From Diospyros lotus (taxonomy: Eukaryota > Streptophyta > Magnoliopsida > Ericales > Ebenaceae): a DNA stretch of 64,000 bases. The first letter of the stretch is position 1. The number at the start of each line of letters is the position of its first letter. Shown piece after piece: positions 13,139-27,150 of this stretch. The stretch spans positions 5,814,879 through 5,878,878 of the forward strand of contig NC_068351.1 in assembly GCF_014633365.1 (NCBI RefSeq), given 5' to 3'. The translations under genes were made by a program, and so were the position numbers. The notes under the pieces were generated by a model. It ran no database searches. It was not told the DNA's origin and was given only the letters and a program-made list of their open reading frames with translations.

Positions 13139-16100
13139 ACTACTAACAACATTGGATTAAATTGATATAATGATTATAAAATATATCCAAAAATAAAAGT
13201 ATAATTTTTAAACTATAATTTATTTTTGGAACTATTGAATAAATTTGAAAAATTCCATGGCCAAGAAAAGAAAAAAAAGGATAAAAATAACCATTTTAAT
13301 AAAAAGAATCGGGCTTTGTGGGGCCACAAAACACGGCCCGGGTTTTGTGGTCCGGGTTTTGTGGGGCCATGAAACATGATTTTTTAATAAAAATGGATTT
13401 TTTGATCTTTTTTTTTTTTTTTGGGCTATGGAATTTTCCAAAGTTACCAAATAAAGAATAACGTATTTTTATATTTTTTGACTTGATTAAATTTATAATT
13501 CACAAGAAATAACAATGGAATGATAATAAAACACAACCAATACATGATTAAGTGTTCTAACTACTACCAATATTGGATTAAATTGATGTAATGATTATAA
13601 AATTTATCGAAAAATAAAAGTATAATTTTTAAACAATAATTTATTTTTGGAACTATTGAATAACTTTGAAAAATCCCATGGCTAAGAAAAGAAAAAAAGG
13701 ATAAAAATAACAATTTTATTATAAAAAAATCGGGCTTTGTAGGGCCATAAAACCCGGCGCGGGTTTTGTGGGGCCATGAAACCTGATTTTTTATTAAAAA
13801 TGAATTTTTTGATCATTTTTTTTTTTTTGGCCATGGCATATTTCAAATTTACCCATTATAAAATAATGTATTTTTCCCTTCTTTTACTTGATTAAATTTA
13901 TAATTCACATGAATTAAAAATGGAATGATAATTAATAAAAAATAATCAATACATGATTAAGTGTTCTAACTACTAACAATATTAGATTAAATTGATATAA
14001 TGATTATAAAATATATCCAAAAATAAAAGTATAATTTTTAAACTATAATTTATTTTTGGAACTATTGAATAAATTTGAAAAATTGCATGGCCAAGAAAAG
14101 AAAAATAAGTATAAAAATAACCATTTTAATAAAAAGAATCGGGCTTTGTGGGGCCACAAAACCCGGCCCGGGTTTTGTGGGGCCATGAAACCAGGTTTTT
14201 TAATAAAATAAATTTTTTGATCTTTTTGTTTTTTGTTTTTCGGGCCATGGGATTTTTCAAAGTTACCGAATAAAGAGTAATGTATTTTACATTTTTTGAC
14301 TTGATTAAATTTATTATTCACAAGAAATGACAATGGAATGATAATAAAACACAACCAATACATGATTAAATGTTCTAACTACTAACAATATTGGATTAAA
14401 TTGATGTAATGATTATAAAATTTATCTAAAAATAAAACTATAATTTTTAAACAATAATTTATTTTTGGGACTATTGAATAACTTGGCAAAATCCCATGGC
14501 AAAGAAAAGAAAAAAAAAAGGATAAAAATAACCATTTTAATAAAAAAAAATCGGGCTTTGTGGGGCCACAAAACCCGGCCCGGGTTTTGTGGGGCCATGA
14601 AACCTAATTTTTTAATAATAATGGATTTTTTGAAAAATTTTTTTTTTGGGGGGGGGGGTCAATTGGAAATTTCAAAGTTACCCAATAAAGAATAATATAT
14701 TTTTATATTTTTTGACGTGATTAAATTTACAATTCACAAGAAATAACAATGGAATGATAATAAAACACAACCAATACATGATTAAGTGTTCTAACTACTA
14801 ACAATATTTGCTTAAATTGATGTAATGATTATAAAATTTATCCATAAATAAAAGTATAATTTTTAAACAATAATTTATTTTTGGGACTATTGAATAACTT
14901 GGAAAAATCCCATGGCTAAGAAAAGAAAAAAAAGGATAAAAATAAAAATTTTAATAAAAAAAAATCAGGCTTTGTAGGGCCATAAAATCCGGCCCGGGTT
15001 TTGTGGGGCCATGAAACCTGATTTTTTTAATAAAAATGAATTTTTTGATCTTTTTTTTTTTTTTTGGCCAATGCATATTTCAAAGTTACCCACTAAAAAA
15101 TAATGTATTTTTACCTTTTTAGACTTGATTAAATTTATAATTCACAAGAAATAACAATGGAATGATAATTAATAAAAAATAATAAATACATGATTAACTG
15201 TTCTAACTACTAACAACATTGGATTAAATTGATATAATGATTATAAAATATATCCGAAAATAAAAGTATAATTTTTAAACTATAATTTATTTTTGGAACT
15301 ATTGAATAAATTTGAAAAATTCCATGGCCAAGAAAAGAAAAAAAAGGATAAAAATAACCATTTTAATAAAAAGAATCGGGCTTTGTGGGGCCACAAAACA
15401 CGGCCCGGGTTTTGTGGTCCGGGTTTTGTGGGGCCATGAAACATGATTTTTTAATAAAAATGGATTTTTTGATCTTTTTTTTTTTTTTGGGCTATGGAAT
15501 TTTCCAAAGTTACCAAATAAAGAATAACGTATTTTTATATTTTTTGACTTGATTAAATTTATAATTCACAAGAAATAACAATGGAATGATAATAAAACAC
15601 AACCAATACATGATTAAGTGTTCTAACTACTACCAATATTGGATTAAATTGATGTAATGATTATAAAATTTATCGAAAAATAAAAGTATAATTTTTAAAC
15701 AATAATTTATTTTTGGAACTATTGAATAACTTTGAAAAATCCCATGGCTAAGAAAAGAAAAAAAGGATAAAAATAACAATTTTATTATAAAAAAATCGGG
15801 CTTTGTAGGGCCATAAAACCCGGCGCGGGTTTTGTGGGGCCATGAAACCTGATTTTTTATTAAAAATGAATTTTTTGATCATTTTTTTTTTTTTGGCCAT
15901 GGCATATTTCAAATTTACCCATTATAAAATAATGTATTTTTCCCTTCTTTTACTTGATTAAATTTATAATTCACATGAATTAAAAATGGAATGATAATTA
16001 ATAAAAAATAATCAATACATGATTAAGTGTTCTAACTACTAACAATATTAGATTAAATTGATATAATGATTATAAAATATATCCAAAAATAAAAGTATAA

Positions 16101-17268
16101 TTTTTAAACTATAATTTATTTTTGGAACTATTGAATAAATTTGAAAAATTGCATGGCCAAGAAAAGAAAAATAAGTATAAAAATAACCATTTTAATAAAA
16201 AGAATCGGGCTTTGTGGGGCCACAAAACCCGGCCCGGGTTTTGTGGGGCCATGAAACCAGGTTTTTTAATAAAATAAATTTTTTGATCTTTTTGTTTTTT
16301 GTTTTTCGGGCCATAGGATTTTTCAAAGTTACCGAATAAAGAGTAATGTATTTTACATTTTTTGACTTGATTAAATTTATTATTCACAAGAAATGACAAT
16401 GGAATGATAATAAAACACAACCAATACATGATTAAATGTTCTAACTACTAACAATATTGGATTAAATTGATGTAATGATTATAAAATTTATCTAAAAATA
16501 AAACTATAATTTTTAAACAATAATTTATTTTTGGGACTATTGAATAACTTGGCAAAATCCCATGGCAAAGAAAAGAAAAAAAAAGGATAAAAATAACCAT
16601 TTTAATAAAAAAAATCGGGCTTTGTGGGGCCACAAAACCTGGCCCGGGTTTTGTGGGGCCATGAAACCTGATTTTTTAATAATAATGGATTTTTTGATCT
16701 TTTTTTTTGGGGGGGGGGGGGGGGCTATTGGAAATTTCAAAGTTACCCAATAAAGAATAATGTATTTTTATATTTTTTGACTTGATTAAATTTACAATTC
16801 ACAAGAAATAACAATGGAATGATAATAAAACACAACCAATACATGATTAAGTGTTCTAACTACTAACAATATTTGATTAAATTGATGTAATGATTATAAA
16901 ATTTATCCATAAAAAAAAGTATAATTTCTAAACAATAATTGATTTTTGGGACTATTGAATAACTTGGAAAAATCCCATGGCTAAGAAAAGAAAAAAAAGG
17001 ATAAAAATAACAATTTTAATAAAAAAAAAATTGGGCTTTGTAGGGCCATAAAATCCGGCCCGGGTTTTGTGGGGCCATGAAACCTGATTTTTTTAATAAA
17101 AATAAATTTTTTGATTTTTTTTTTTTTTTGGCCATTGCATATTTCAAAGTTACCCACTAAAAAAAATGTATTTTTACCTTTTTTGACATGATTAAATTTA
17201 TAATTCACAAGAAATAACAATGGAATAATAATTAATAAAACATAATCAATACATGATTAAGTGTTCTA
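13139..17268. repeat. Two five-monomer higher-order repeats, second subfamily
   Basis: Units 13139-15205 and 15206-17268 are in order A-D-E-B-C. They share private variants not seen to the left: taactgttctaac at the A junction, ctactaccaatattgg at the D junction, cggcgcggg in the D palindrome, and an aaaaatttttttttt run in B. This is a locally homogenised subfamily. Confidence 0.85.
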
Positions 17269-20200
17269 ACTACTAACAACATTGGATTAAATTGATATAA
17301 TGATTATAAAATATATCCAAAAATAAAAGTATAATTTTTAAACTATAATTTATTTTTGGAACTATTGAATAAATTTGAAAAATTCCATGGCCAAGAAAAG
17401 AAAAAAAAGGATAAAAATAACCATTTTAATAAAAAGAATCGGGCTTTGTGGAGCCACAAAACATGGCCCGGGTTTTGTGGTCCGGGTTTTGTGGGGCCAT
17501 GAAACATGATTTTTTAATAAAAATGGATTTTTTGATCTTTTTTTTGGGGGGGGGCTATGGGATTTTCCAAAGTTACCAAATAAAGAATAACGTATTTTTA
17601 TATTTTTTGACTTGATTCAATTTATAATTCACAAGAAATAACAATCGAATGAAAATAAAACACAACCAATACATGATTAAGTGTTCTAACTACTACCAAT
17701 ATTGGATTAAATTGATGTAATGATTATAAAATTTATCGAAAAATAAAAGTATAATTTAAACAATAATTTATTTTTAGGACTATTGAATAACTTGGAAAAA
17801 TCCCATGGCAAAGAAAAGAAAAAAAGGATAAGAATAACAATTTTAATAAAAGAAAATCGGGCTTTGTAGGGCCATAAAACCCGGCCCAGGTTTTGTGGGG
17901 CCATGAAACCTGATTTTTTTAATAAAAATGAATTTTTTGATCTTTTTTTTTTTTTTTTGGCCATTGCATATTTCAAAGTTACCCACTAAAAGATAATGTA
18001 TTTTTACCTTTTTTGACTTGATTAAATTTATAATTCACAAGAAATAACAATGGAATGATAATTAATAAAACATAATCAATACATGATTAAGTTTTCTAAC
18101 TACTAACAACATTAGATTAAATTGATATAATGATTATAAAATATATCCAAAAATAAAAGTATAATTTTTAAACTATAATTTATTTTTGGAACTATTGAAT
18201 AAATTTGAAAAATTGCATGGCCGAAAAAAAAAAGGATAAAAATAACTATTTTAATAAAAACAATCGGGCTTTGTGGGGCCAGAAAACCCGGCCCGGGTTT
18301 TGTGGGGCCATGAAACCGGGTTTTTTAATAAAATAAATTTTTTGATCTTTTTGTTTTTTGTTTTTCGGGCCATGGGATTTTTCAAAGTTACCGAATAAAG
18401 AGTAATGTATTTTACATTTTTTGACTTGATTAAATTTATTATTCACAAGAAATAAGAATGGAATGATAATAAAACACAACCAATACATGATTAAGTGTTC
18501 TAACTACTACCAATATTGGATTAAATTGATGTAATGATTATAAAATTTATCAAAAAATAAAAGTATAATTTTTAAACAATAATTTATTTTTGGGACTATT
18601 GAATAACTTTGAAAAATCCCATGGCTAAGAAAAGAAAAAAAGGATAAAAATAACAATTTTATTATAAAAAAATCGGGCTTTGTAGGGCCATAAAACCCGG
18701 CCCGGGTTTTGTGGGGCCATGAAACCTGATTTTTTATTAAAAATGAATTTTTTGATCATTTTTTTTTTTTGGCCATGGCATATTTCAAAATTACCCATTA
18801 TAAAATAATGTATTTTTCCCTTCTTTTACTTGATTAAATTTATAATTCACATGAATTAACAATGGAATGATAATTAATAAAAAATAATCAATACATGATT
18901 AAGTGTTCTAACTACTAACAATATTAGATTAAATTGATATAATGATTATAAAATATATCCAAAAATAAAAGTATAATTTTTAAACTATAATTTATTTTTG
19001 GAACTATTGAATAAATTTGAAAATTGCATGGCCAAGAAAAGAAAAATAAGGATAAAAATAACCATTTTAATAAAAACAATCGGGCTTTGTGGGGCCACAA
19101 AACCCGGCCCGGGTTTTGTGGGGCCATGAAACCGGGTTTTTTAATAAAATAAATTTTTTGATCTTTTTGTTTTTTGTTTTTCGGGCCATGGGATTTTTCA
19201 AAGTTACCGAATAAAGAGTAATGTATTTTACATTTTTTGACTTGATTAAATTTATTATTCACAAGAAATGACAATGGAATGATAATAAAACACAACCAGC
19301 ACATGATTAAATGTTCTAACTACTAACAATATTGGATTAAATTGATGTAATGATTATAAAATTTATCTAAAAATAAAACTATAATTTTTAAACAATAATT
19401 TATTTTTGGGACTATTGAATAACTTGGCAAAATCCCATGGCAAAGAAAAGAAAAAAAAATGATAAAAATAACCATTTTAATAAAAAAAATCGGGCTTTCT
19501 GGGGCCACAAAACCTGGCCCAGGTTTTGTGGGGCCATGAAACCTGATTTTTTAATAATAATGGATTTTTTGATCTTTTTTTTTGGGGGGGGGGCCTATTG
19601 GAAATTTCAAAGTTACCCAATAAAGAATAATGTATTTTTATATTTTTTGACTTGATTAAATTTACAATTCACAAGAAATAACAATGGAATGATAATAAAA
19701 CACAACCAATACATGATTAAGTGTTCTAACTACTAACAATATTTGCTTAAATTGATGTAATGATTATAAAATTTATCCATAAATAAAAGTATAATTTCTA
19801 AACAATAATTGATTTTTGGGACTATTGAATAACTTGGAAAAATCCCATGGCTAAGAAAAGAAAAAAAAAGGATAAAAATAACAATTTTAATAAAAAAAAA
19901 TCGGGCTTTGTAGGGCCATAAAATCCGGCCCGGGTTTTGTGGGGCCATGAAACCTGATTTTTTTAATAAAAATGAATTTTTTGATGTTTTTTTTTTTTTT
20001 GGCCATTGCATATTTCAAAGTTACCCACTAAAAAATAATGTATTTTTACCTTTTTTGACTTGATTAAATTTATAATTCACAAGAAATAACAATGGAATGA
20101 TAATTAATAAAACATAATCAATACATGATTAAGTGTTCTAACTACTAACAACATTGGATTAAATTGATATAATGATTATAAAATATATTCAAAAATAAAA

Positions 20201-23200
20201 GTATAATTTTTAAACTATAATTTATTTTTGGAACTATTGAATAAATTTGAAAAACTCCATGGCCAAGAAAAGAAAAAAAGGATAAAAATAACCATTTTAA
20301 TAAAAAGAATCGGGCTTTGTGGGGCCACAAAACACGGCCCGGGTTTTGTGGTCCGGGTTTTGTGGGGCCATGAAACATGATTTTTTAATAAAAATTGATT
20401 TTTTGATCTTTTTTTTGGGGGGGGGCTATGGGATTTCCCAAAGTTACCAAATAAAGAATAACGTATTTTTATATTTTTTGACTTGATTCAATTTATAATT
20501 CACAAGAAATAACAATCGAATGATAATAAAACACAACCAGTACATGATTAAATGTTCTAACTACTAACAATATTGGATTAAATTGATGTAATGATTATAA
20601 AATTTATCTAAAAATAAAACTATAATTTTTAAACAATAATTTATTTTTGGGACTATTGAATAACTTGGCAAAATCCCATGGCAAAGAAAAGAAAAAAAAA
20701 TGATAAAAATAACCATTTTAATAAAAAAAATCGGGCTTTCTGGGGCCACAAAACCTGGCCCAGGTTTTGTGGGGCCATGAAACCTGATTTTTTAATAATA
20801 ATGGATTTTTTGATCTTTTTTTTTTTGGGGGGGGGGGGCTATTGGAAATTTCAAAGTTACCCAATAAAGAATAATGTATTTTTATATTTTTTGACTTGAT
20901 TAAATTTACAATTCACAAGAAATAACAATGGAATGATAATAAAACACAACCAATACATGATTAAGTGTTCTAACTACTAACAATATTTGCTTAAATTGAT
21001 GTAATGATTATAAAATTTATCCATAAATAAAAGTATAATTTCTAAACAATAATTGATTTTTGGGACTATTGAATAACTTGGAAAAATCCCATGGCTAAGA
21101 AAAGAAAAAAAAAGGATAAAAATAACAATTTTAATAAAAGAAAATCGGGCTTTGTAGGGCCATAAAACCCGGCCCAGGTTTTGTGGGGCCATGAAACCTG
21201 ATTTTTTTAATTAAAATGAATTTTTTGATCTTTTTTTTTTTTTTTTTGGCCATTGCATATTTCAAAGTTACCCACTAAAAGATAATGTATTTTTACCTTT
21301 TTTGACTTGATTAAATTTATAATTCACAAGAAATAACAATGGAATGATAATTAATAAAACATAATCAATACATGATTAAGTGTTCTAACTACTAACAACA
21401 TTAGATTAAATTGATATAATGATTATAAAATATATCCAAAAATAAAAGTATAATTTTTAAACTATAATTTATTTTTGGAACTATTGAATAAATTTGAAAA
21501 ACTCCATGGCCAAGAAAAGAAAAAAAGGATAAAAATAACCATTTTAATAAAAAGAATCGGGCTTTGTGGGGCCACAAAACACGGCCCGGGTTTTGTGGTC
21601 CGGGTTTTGTGGGGCCATGAAACATGATTTTTTAATAAAAATTGATTTTTTGATCTTTTTTTTGGGTGGGCGCTATGGGATTTCCCAAAGTTACCAAATA
21701 AAGAATAACGTGTTTTTATATTTTTTGACTTGATTCAATTTATAATTCACAAGAAATAACAATCGAATGAAAATAAAACACAACCAATACATGATTAAGT
21801 GTTCTAACTACTACCAATATTGGATTAAATTGATGTAATGATTATAAAATTTATCGAAAAATAAAAGTATAATTTTTAAACAATAATTTATTTTTGGGAC
21901 TATTGAATAACTTGGAAAAATCCCATGGCTAAGAAAAGAAAAAAAAGGATAAAAATAACAATTTTAATAAAAAAAAATCGGGCTTTGTAGGGCCATAAAA
22001 TCCGGCCCGGGTTTTGTGGGGCCATGAAACCTGATTTTTTTAATAAAAATGAATTTTTTGATGTTTTTTTTTTTTTTGGCCATTGCATATTTCAAAGTTA
22101 CCCACTAAAAAATAATGTATTTTTACCTTTTTTGACTTGATTAAATTTATAATTCACAAGAAATAACAATGGAATGATAATTAATAAAACATAATCAATA
22201 CATGATTAAGTGTTCTAACTACTAACAACATTGGATTAAATTGATATAATGATTATAAAATATATTCAAAAATAAAAGTATAATTTTTAAACTATAATTT
22301 ATTTTTGGAACAATTGAATAAATTTGAAAAACTCCATGGCCAAGAAAAGAAAAAAAAGGATAAAAATAACCATTTTAATAAAAAGAATCGGGCTTTGTGG
22401 GGCCACAAAACACGGCCCGGGTTTTGTGGTCCGGGTTTTGTGGGGCCATGAAACATGATTTTTTAATAAAAATTGATTTTTTGATCTTTTTTTTGGGGGG
22501 GGGGGGCTATGGGATTTCCCAAAGTTACCAAATAAAGAATAACGTATTTTTATATTTTTTGACTTGATTCAATTTATAATTCACAAGAAATAACAATCGA
22601 ATGATAATAAAACACAACCAATACATAATTAAGTGTTCTAACTACTACCAATATAGGATTAAATTGATGTAATGATTATAAAATTTATCGAAAAATAAAA
22701 GTATAATTTTTAAACAATAATTTATTTTTGGGACTATTGAATAACTTTGAAAAATCCCATGGCAAAGAAAAGAAAAAAATGATAAGAATAACAATTTTAA
22801 TAAAAGAAAATCGGGCTTTGTAGGGCCATAAAACCCGGCCCAAGTTTTGTGGGGCCATGAAACCTGATTTTTTTAATAAAAATGAATTTTTTGATCTTTT
22901 TTTTTTTTTTTTGGGCCATTGCATATTTCAAAGTTACCCACTAAAAGATAATGTATTTTTACCTTTTTTGACTTGATTAAATTTATAATTCACAAGAAAT
23001 AACAATGGAATGATAATTAATAAAACATAATCAATACATGATTAAGTGTTCTAACTACTAACAACATTAGATTAAATTGATATAATGATTATAAAATATA
23101 TCCAAAAATAAAAGTATAATTTTTAGACTATAATTTATTTTTGGAACTATTGAATAAATTTGAAAAATTACATGGCCAAGAAAAAAAAAGGATAAAAATA

Positions 23201-26200
23201 ACCATTTTAATAAAAAGAATCGGGCTTTGTGGGGCCACAAAACCCGGCCCGGGTTTTGTGGGGAAATGAAACCGGGTTTTTTAATAAAATAAATTTTTTG
23301 ATCTTTTTGTTTTTTGTTTTTAGGGCCATGGAATTTTTCAAAGTTACCGAATAAAGAGTAATGTATTTTATATTTTTTGACTTGATTAAATTTATTATTC
23401 ACATGAAATGACAATGGAATGATCATAAAACACAACCAATACATGATTAAATGTTCTAACTACTAACAATATTGGATTAAATTGATGTAATGATTATAAA
23501 ATTTATCTAAAAATAAAACTATAATTTTTAAACAATAATTTATTTTTGGGACTATTGAATAACTTGGCAAAATCCCATGGCAAAGAAAAGAAAAAAAAAT
23601 GATAAAAATAACCATTTTAATAAAAAAAATCGGGCTTTGTGGGGCCACAAAACCTGGCCCAGGTTTTGTGGGGCCATGAAACCTGATTTTTTAATAATAA
23701 TGGATTTTTTGATTTTTTTTTTTTTGGGGGGGGGGGGGCTATTGGAAATTTCAAAGTTACCCAATGAAGAATAATGTATTTTTACCTTTTTTGACTTGAT
23801 TAAATTTACAATTCACAAGAAATAACAATGGAATGATAATAAAACACAACCAATACATGATTAAGTGTTCTAACTACTAACAATATTTGCTTAAATTGAT
23901 GTAATGATTATAAAATTTATCCATAAATAAAAGTATAATTTCTAAACAATAATTGATTTTTGGGACTATTGAATAACTTGGAAAAATCCCATGGCTAAGA
24001 AAAGAAAAAAAAGGATAAAAATAACAATTTTAATAAAAAAAAATTGGGCTTTGTAGGGCCATAAAATCCGGCCCGGGTTTTGTGGGGCCATGAAACCTGA
24101 TTTTTTTAATAAAAATGAATTTTTTGATTTTTTTTTTTTTGGCCATTGCATATTTCAAAGTTACCCACTAAAAAATAATGTATTTTTACCTTTTTTGACT
24201 TGATTAAATTTATAATTCACAAGAAATAACAATGGAATGATAATTAATAAAACATAATCAATACATGATTAAGTGTTCTAACTACTAACAACATTGGATT
24301 AAATTGATATAATGATTATAAAATATATCCAAAAATAAAAGTATAATTTTTAAACTATAATTTATTTTTGGAACTATTGAATAAATTTGAAAAATTCCAT
24401 GGCCAAGAAAAGAAAAAAAAGGATAAAAATAACCATTTTAATAAAAAGAATCGGGCTTTCTGGGGCCACAAAACCCGGCCCGGGTTTTGTGGGGCCATGA
24501 AACCTGGTTTTTTCATAAAATAAATTTTTTGATCTTTTTGTTTTTTGTTTTTCGGGCCATGGGATTTTTCAAAGTTACCGAATAAAGAGTAATGTATTTT
24601 ACATTTTTTGACTTGATTAAATTTATTATTCACAAGAAATGACAATGGAATGATAATAAAACACAACCAATACATGATTAAATGTTCTAACTGCTAGCAA
24701 TATTGGATTAAATTGATGTAATGATTATAAAATTTATCTAAAACTAAAACTATAATTTTTAAACAATAATTTATTTTTGGGACTAATGAATAACTTGGCA
24801 AAATCCCATGGCAAAGAAAAGAAAAAAAAAGGATAAAAATAACCATTTTAATAAAAAAAAATCGGGCTTTGTGGGGCCACAAAACCCGGCCCGGGTTTTG
24901 TGGGGCCATGAAACCTAATTTTTTAATAATAATGGATTTTTTGATAATTTTTTTTTTGGGGGGGGGGGGGGCTATTGGAAATTTCAAAGTTACCCAATAA
25001 AGAATAATGTATTTTTATATTTTTTGACTTGATTAAATTTACAATTCACAAGAAATAACAATGGAATGATAATAAAACACAACCAATACATGATTAGGTG
25101 TTCTAACTACTAACAATATTTGATTAAATTGATGTAATGATTATAAAATTTATCCATAAATAAGAGTATAATTTCTAAACAATAATTGATTTTTGGGACT
25201 ATTGAATAACTTGGAAAAATCCCATGGCTAAGAAAAGAAAAGAAAGGATAAAAATAAAAATTTTAATAAAAACAAATCGGGCTTTGTAGGGCCATAAAAT
25301 TCGGCCCGGGTTTTGTGGGGCCATGAAACCTGATTTTTTTAATAAAAATGAATTTTTTGATATTTTTTCTTTTTGGCCATTGCATATTTCAAAGTTACCC
25401 ACTAAAAAATAATGTATTTTTACCTTTTTTGACTTGATTAAATTTATAATTCACAAGAAATAACAATGGAATGATAATTAATAAAACATAATCAATACAT
25501 GATTAAGTGTTCTAACTACTAACAACATTAGATTAAATTGATATAATGATTATAAAATATATCCAAAAATAAAAGTATAATTTTTAGACTATAATTTATT
25601 TTTGGAACTATTGAATAAATTTGAAAAATTGCATGGCCAAGAAAAAAAAAAGGATAAAAATAACCATTTTAATAAAAAGAATCGGGCTTTGTGGGGCCAC
25701 AAAACCCGGCCCGGGTTTTGTGGGGAAATGAAACCGGGTTTTTTAATAAAATAAATTTTTTGATCTTTTTGTTTTTTGTTTTTAGGGCCATGGAATTTTT
25801 CAAAGTTACCGAATAAAGAGTAATGTATTTTATATTTTTTGACTTGATTAAATTTATTATTCACATGAAATGACAATGGAATGATCATAAAACACAACCA
25901 ATACATGATTAAATGTTCTAACTACTAACAATATTGGATTAAATTGATGTAATGATTATAAAATATATCTAAAAATAAAACTATAATTTTTAAACAATAA
26001 TTTATTTTTGGGACTATTGAATAACTTGGCAAAATCCCATGGCAAAGAAAAGAAAAAAAAATGATAAAAATAACCATTTTAATAAAAAAAATCGGGCTTT
26101 GTGGGGCCACAAAACCTGGCCCAGGTTTTGTGGGGCCATGAAACCTGATTTTTTAATAATAATGGATTTTTTGATTTTTTTTTTTTGGGGGGGGGGGGCT

Positions 26201-27150
26201 ATTGGAAATTTCAAAGTTACCCAATAAAGAATAATGTATTTTTACTTTTTTGACTTGATTAAATTTACAATTCACAAGAAATAACAATGGAATGATAATA
26301 AAACACAACCAATACATGATTAAGTGTTCTAACTACTAACAATATTTGCTTAAATTGATGTAATGATTATAAAATTTATCCATAAATAAAAGTATAATTT
26401 CTAAACAATAATTGATTTTTGGGACTATTGAATAACTTGGAAAAATCCCATGGCAAAGAAAAGAAAAAAAGGATAAGAATAACAATTTTAATAAAAGAAA
26501 ATCGGGCTTTGTAGGGCCATAAAATCCGGCCCGGGTTTTGTGGGGCCATGAAACCTGATTTTTTTAATAAAAATGAATTTTTTGATTTTTTTTTTTTTTT
26601 GGCCATTGCATATTTCAAAGTTACCCACTAAAAAATAATGTATTTTTACCTTTTTTGACTTGATTAAATTTATAATTCACAAGAAATAACAATGGAATGA
26701 TAATTAATAAAACGTAATCAATACATGATTAAGTGTTCTAACTACTAACAACATTGGATTAAATTGATATAATGATTATAAAATATATCCAAAAATAAAA
26801 GTATAATTTTTAAACTATAATTTATTTTTGGAACTATTGAATAAATTTGAAAAATTCCATGGCCAAGAAAAGAAAAAAAAGGATAAAAATAACCATTTTA
26901 ATAAAAAGAATCGGGCTTTCTGGGGCCACAAAACCCGGCCCGGGTTTTGTGGGGCCATGAAACCTGGTTTTTTCATAAAATAAATTTTTTGATCTTTTTG
27001 TTTTTTGTTTTTCGGGCCATGGGATTTTTCAAAGTTACCGAATAAAGAGTAATGTATTTTACATTTTTTGACTTGATTAAATTTATTATTCACAAGAAAT
27101 GACAATGGAGTGATAATAAAACACAACCAATACATGATTAAATGTTCTAA
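17269..27150. repeat. Rearranged higher-order repeats with hybrid monomers
   Basis: Monomers are still easily recognised, but their order is shuffled and several are hybrids. The A monomers at 17269, near 20150 and near 22210 carry a G-run in place of pure T. Blocks near 24281 and 26741 repeat at a spacing of 2460 bp (six monomers) and share the rare variant ctgctagcaatattgg near 24690 and 27150. Divergence between units is visibly higher than in 418-6605. Confidence 0.8.
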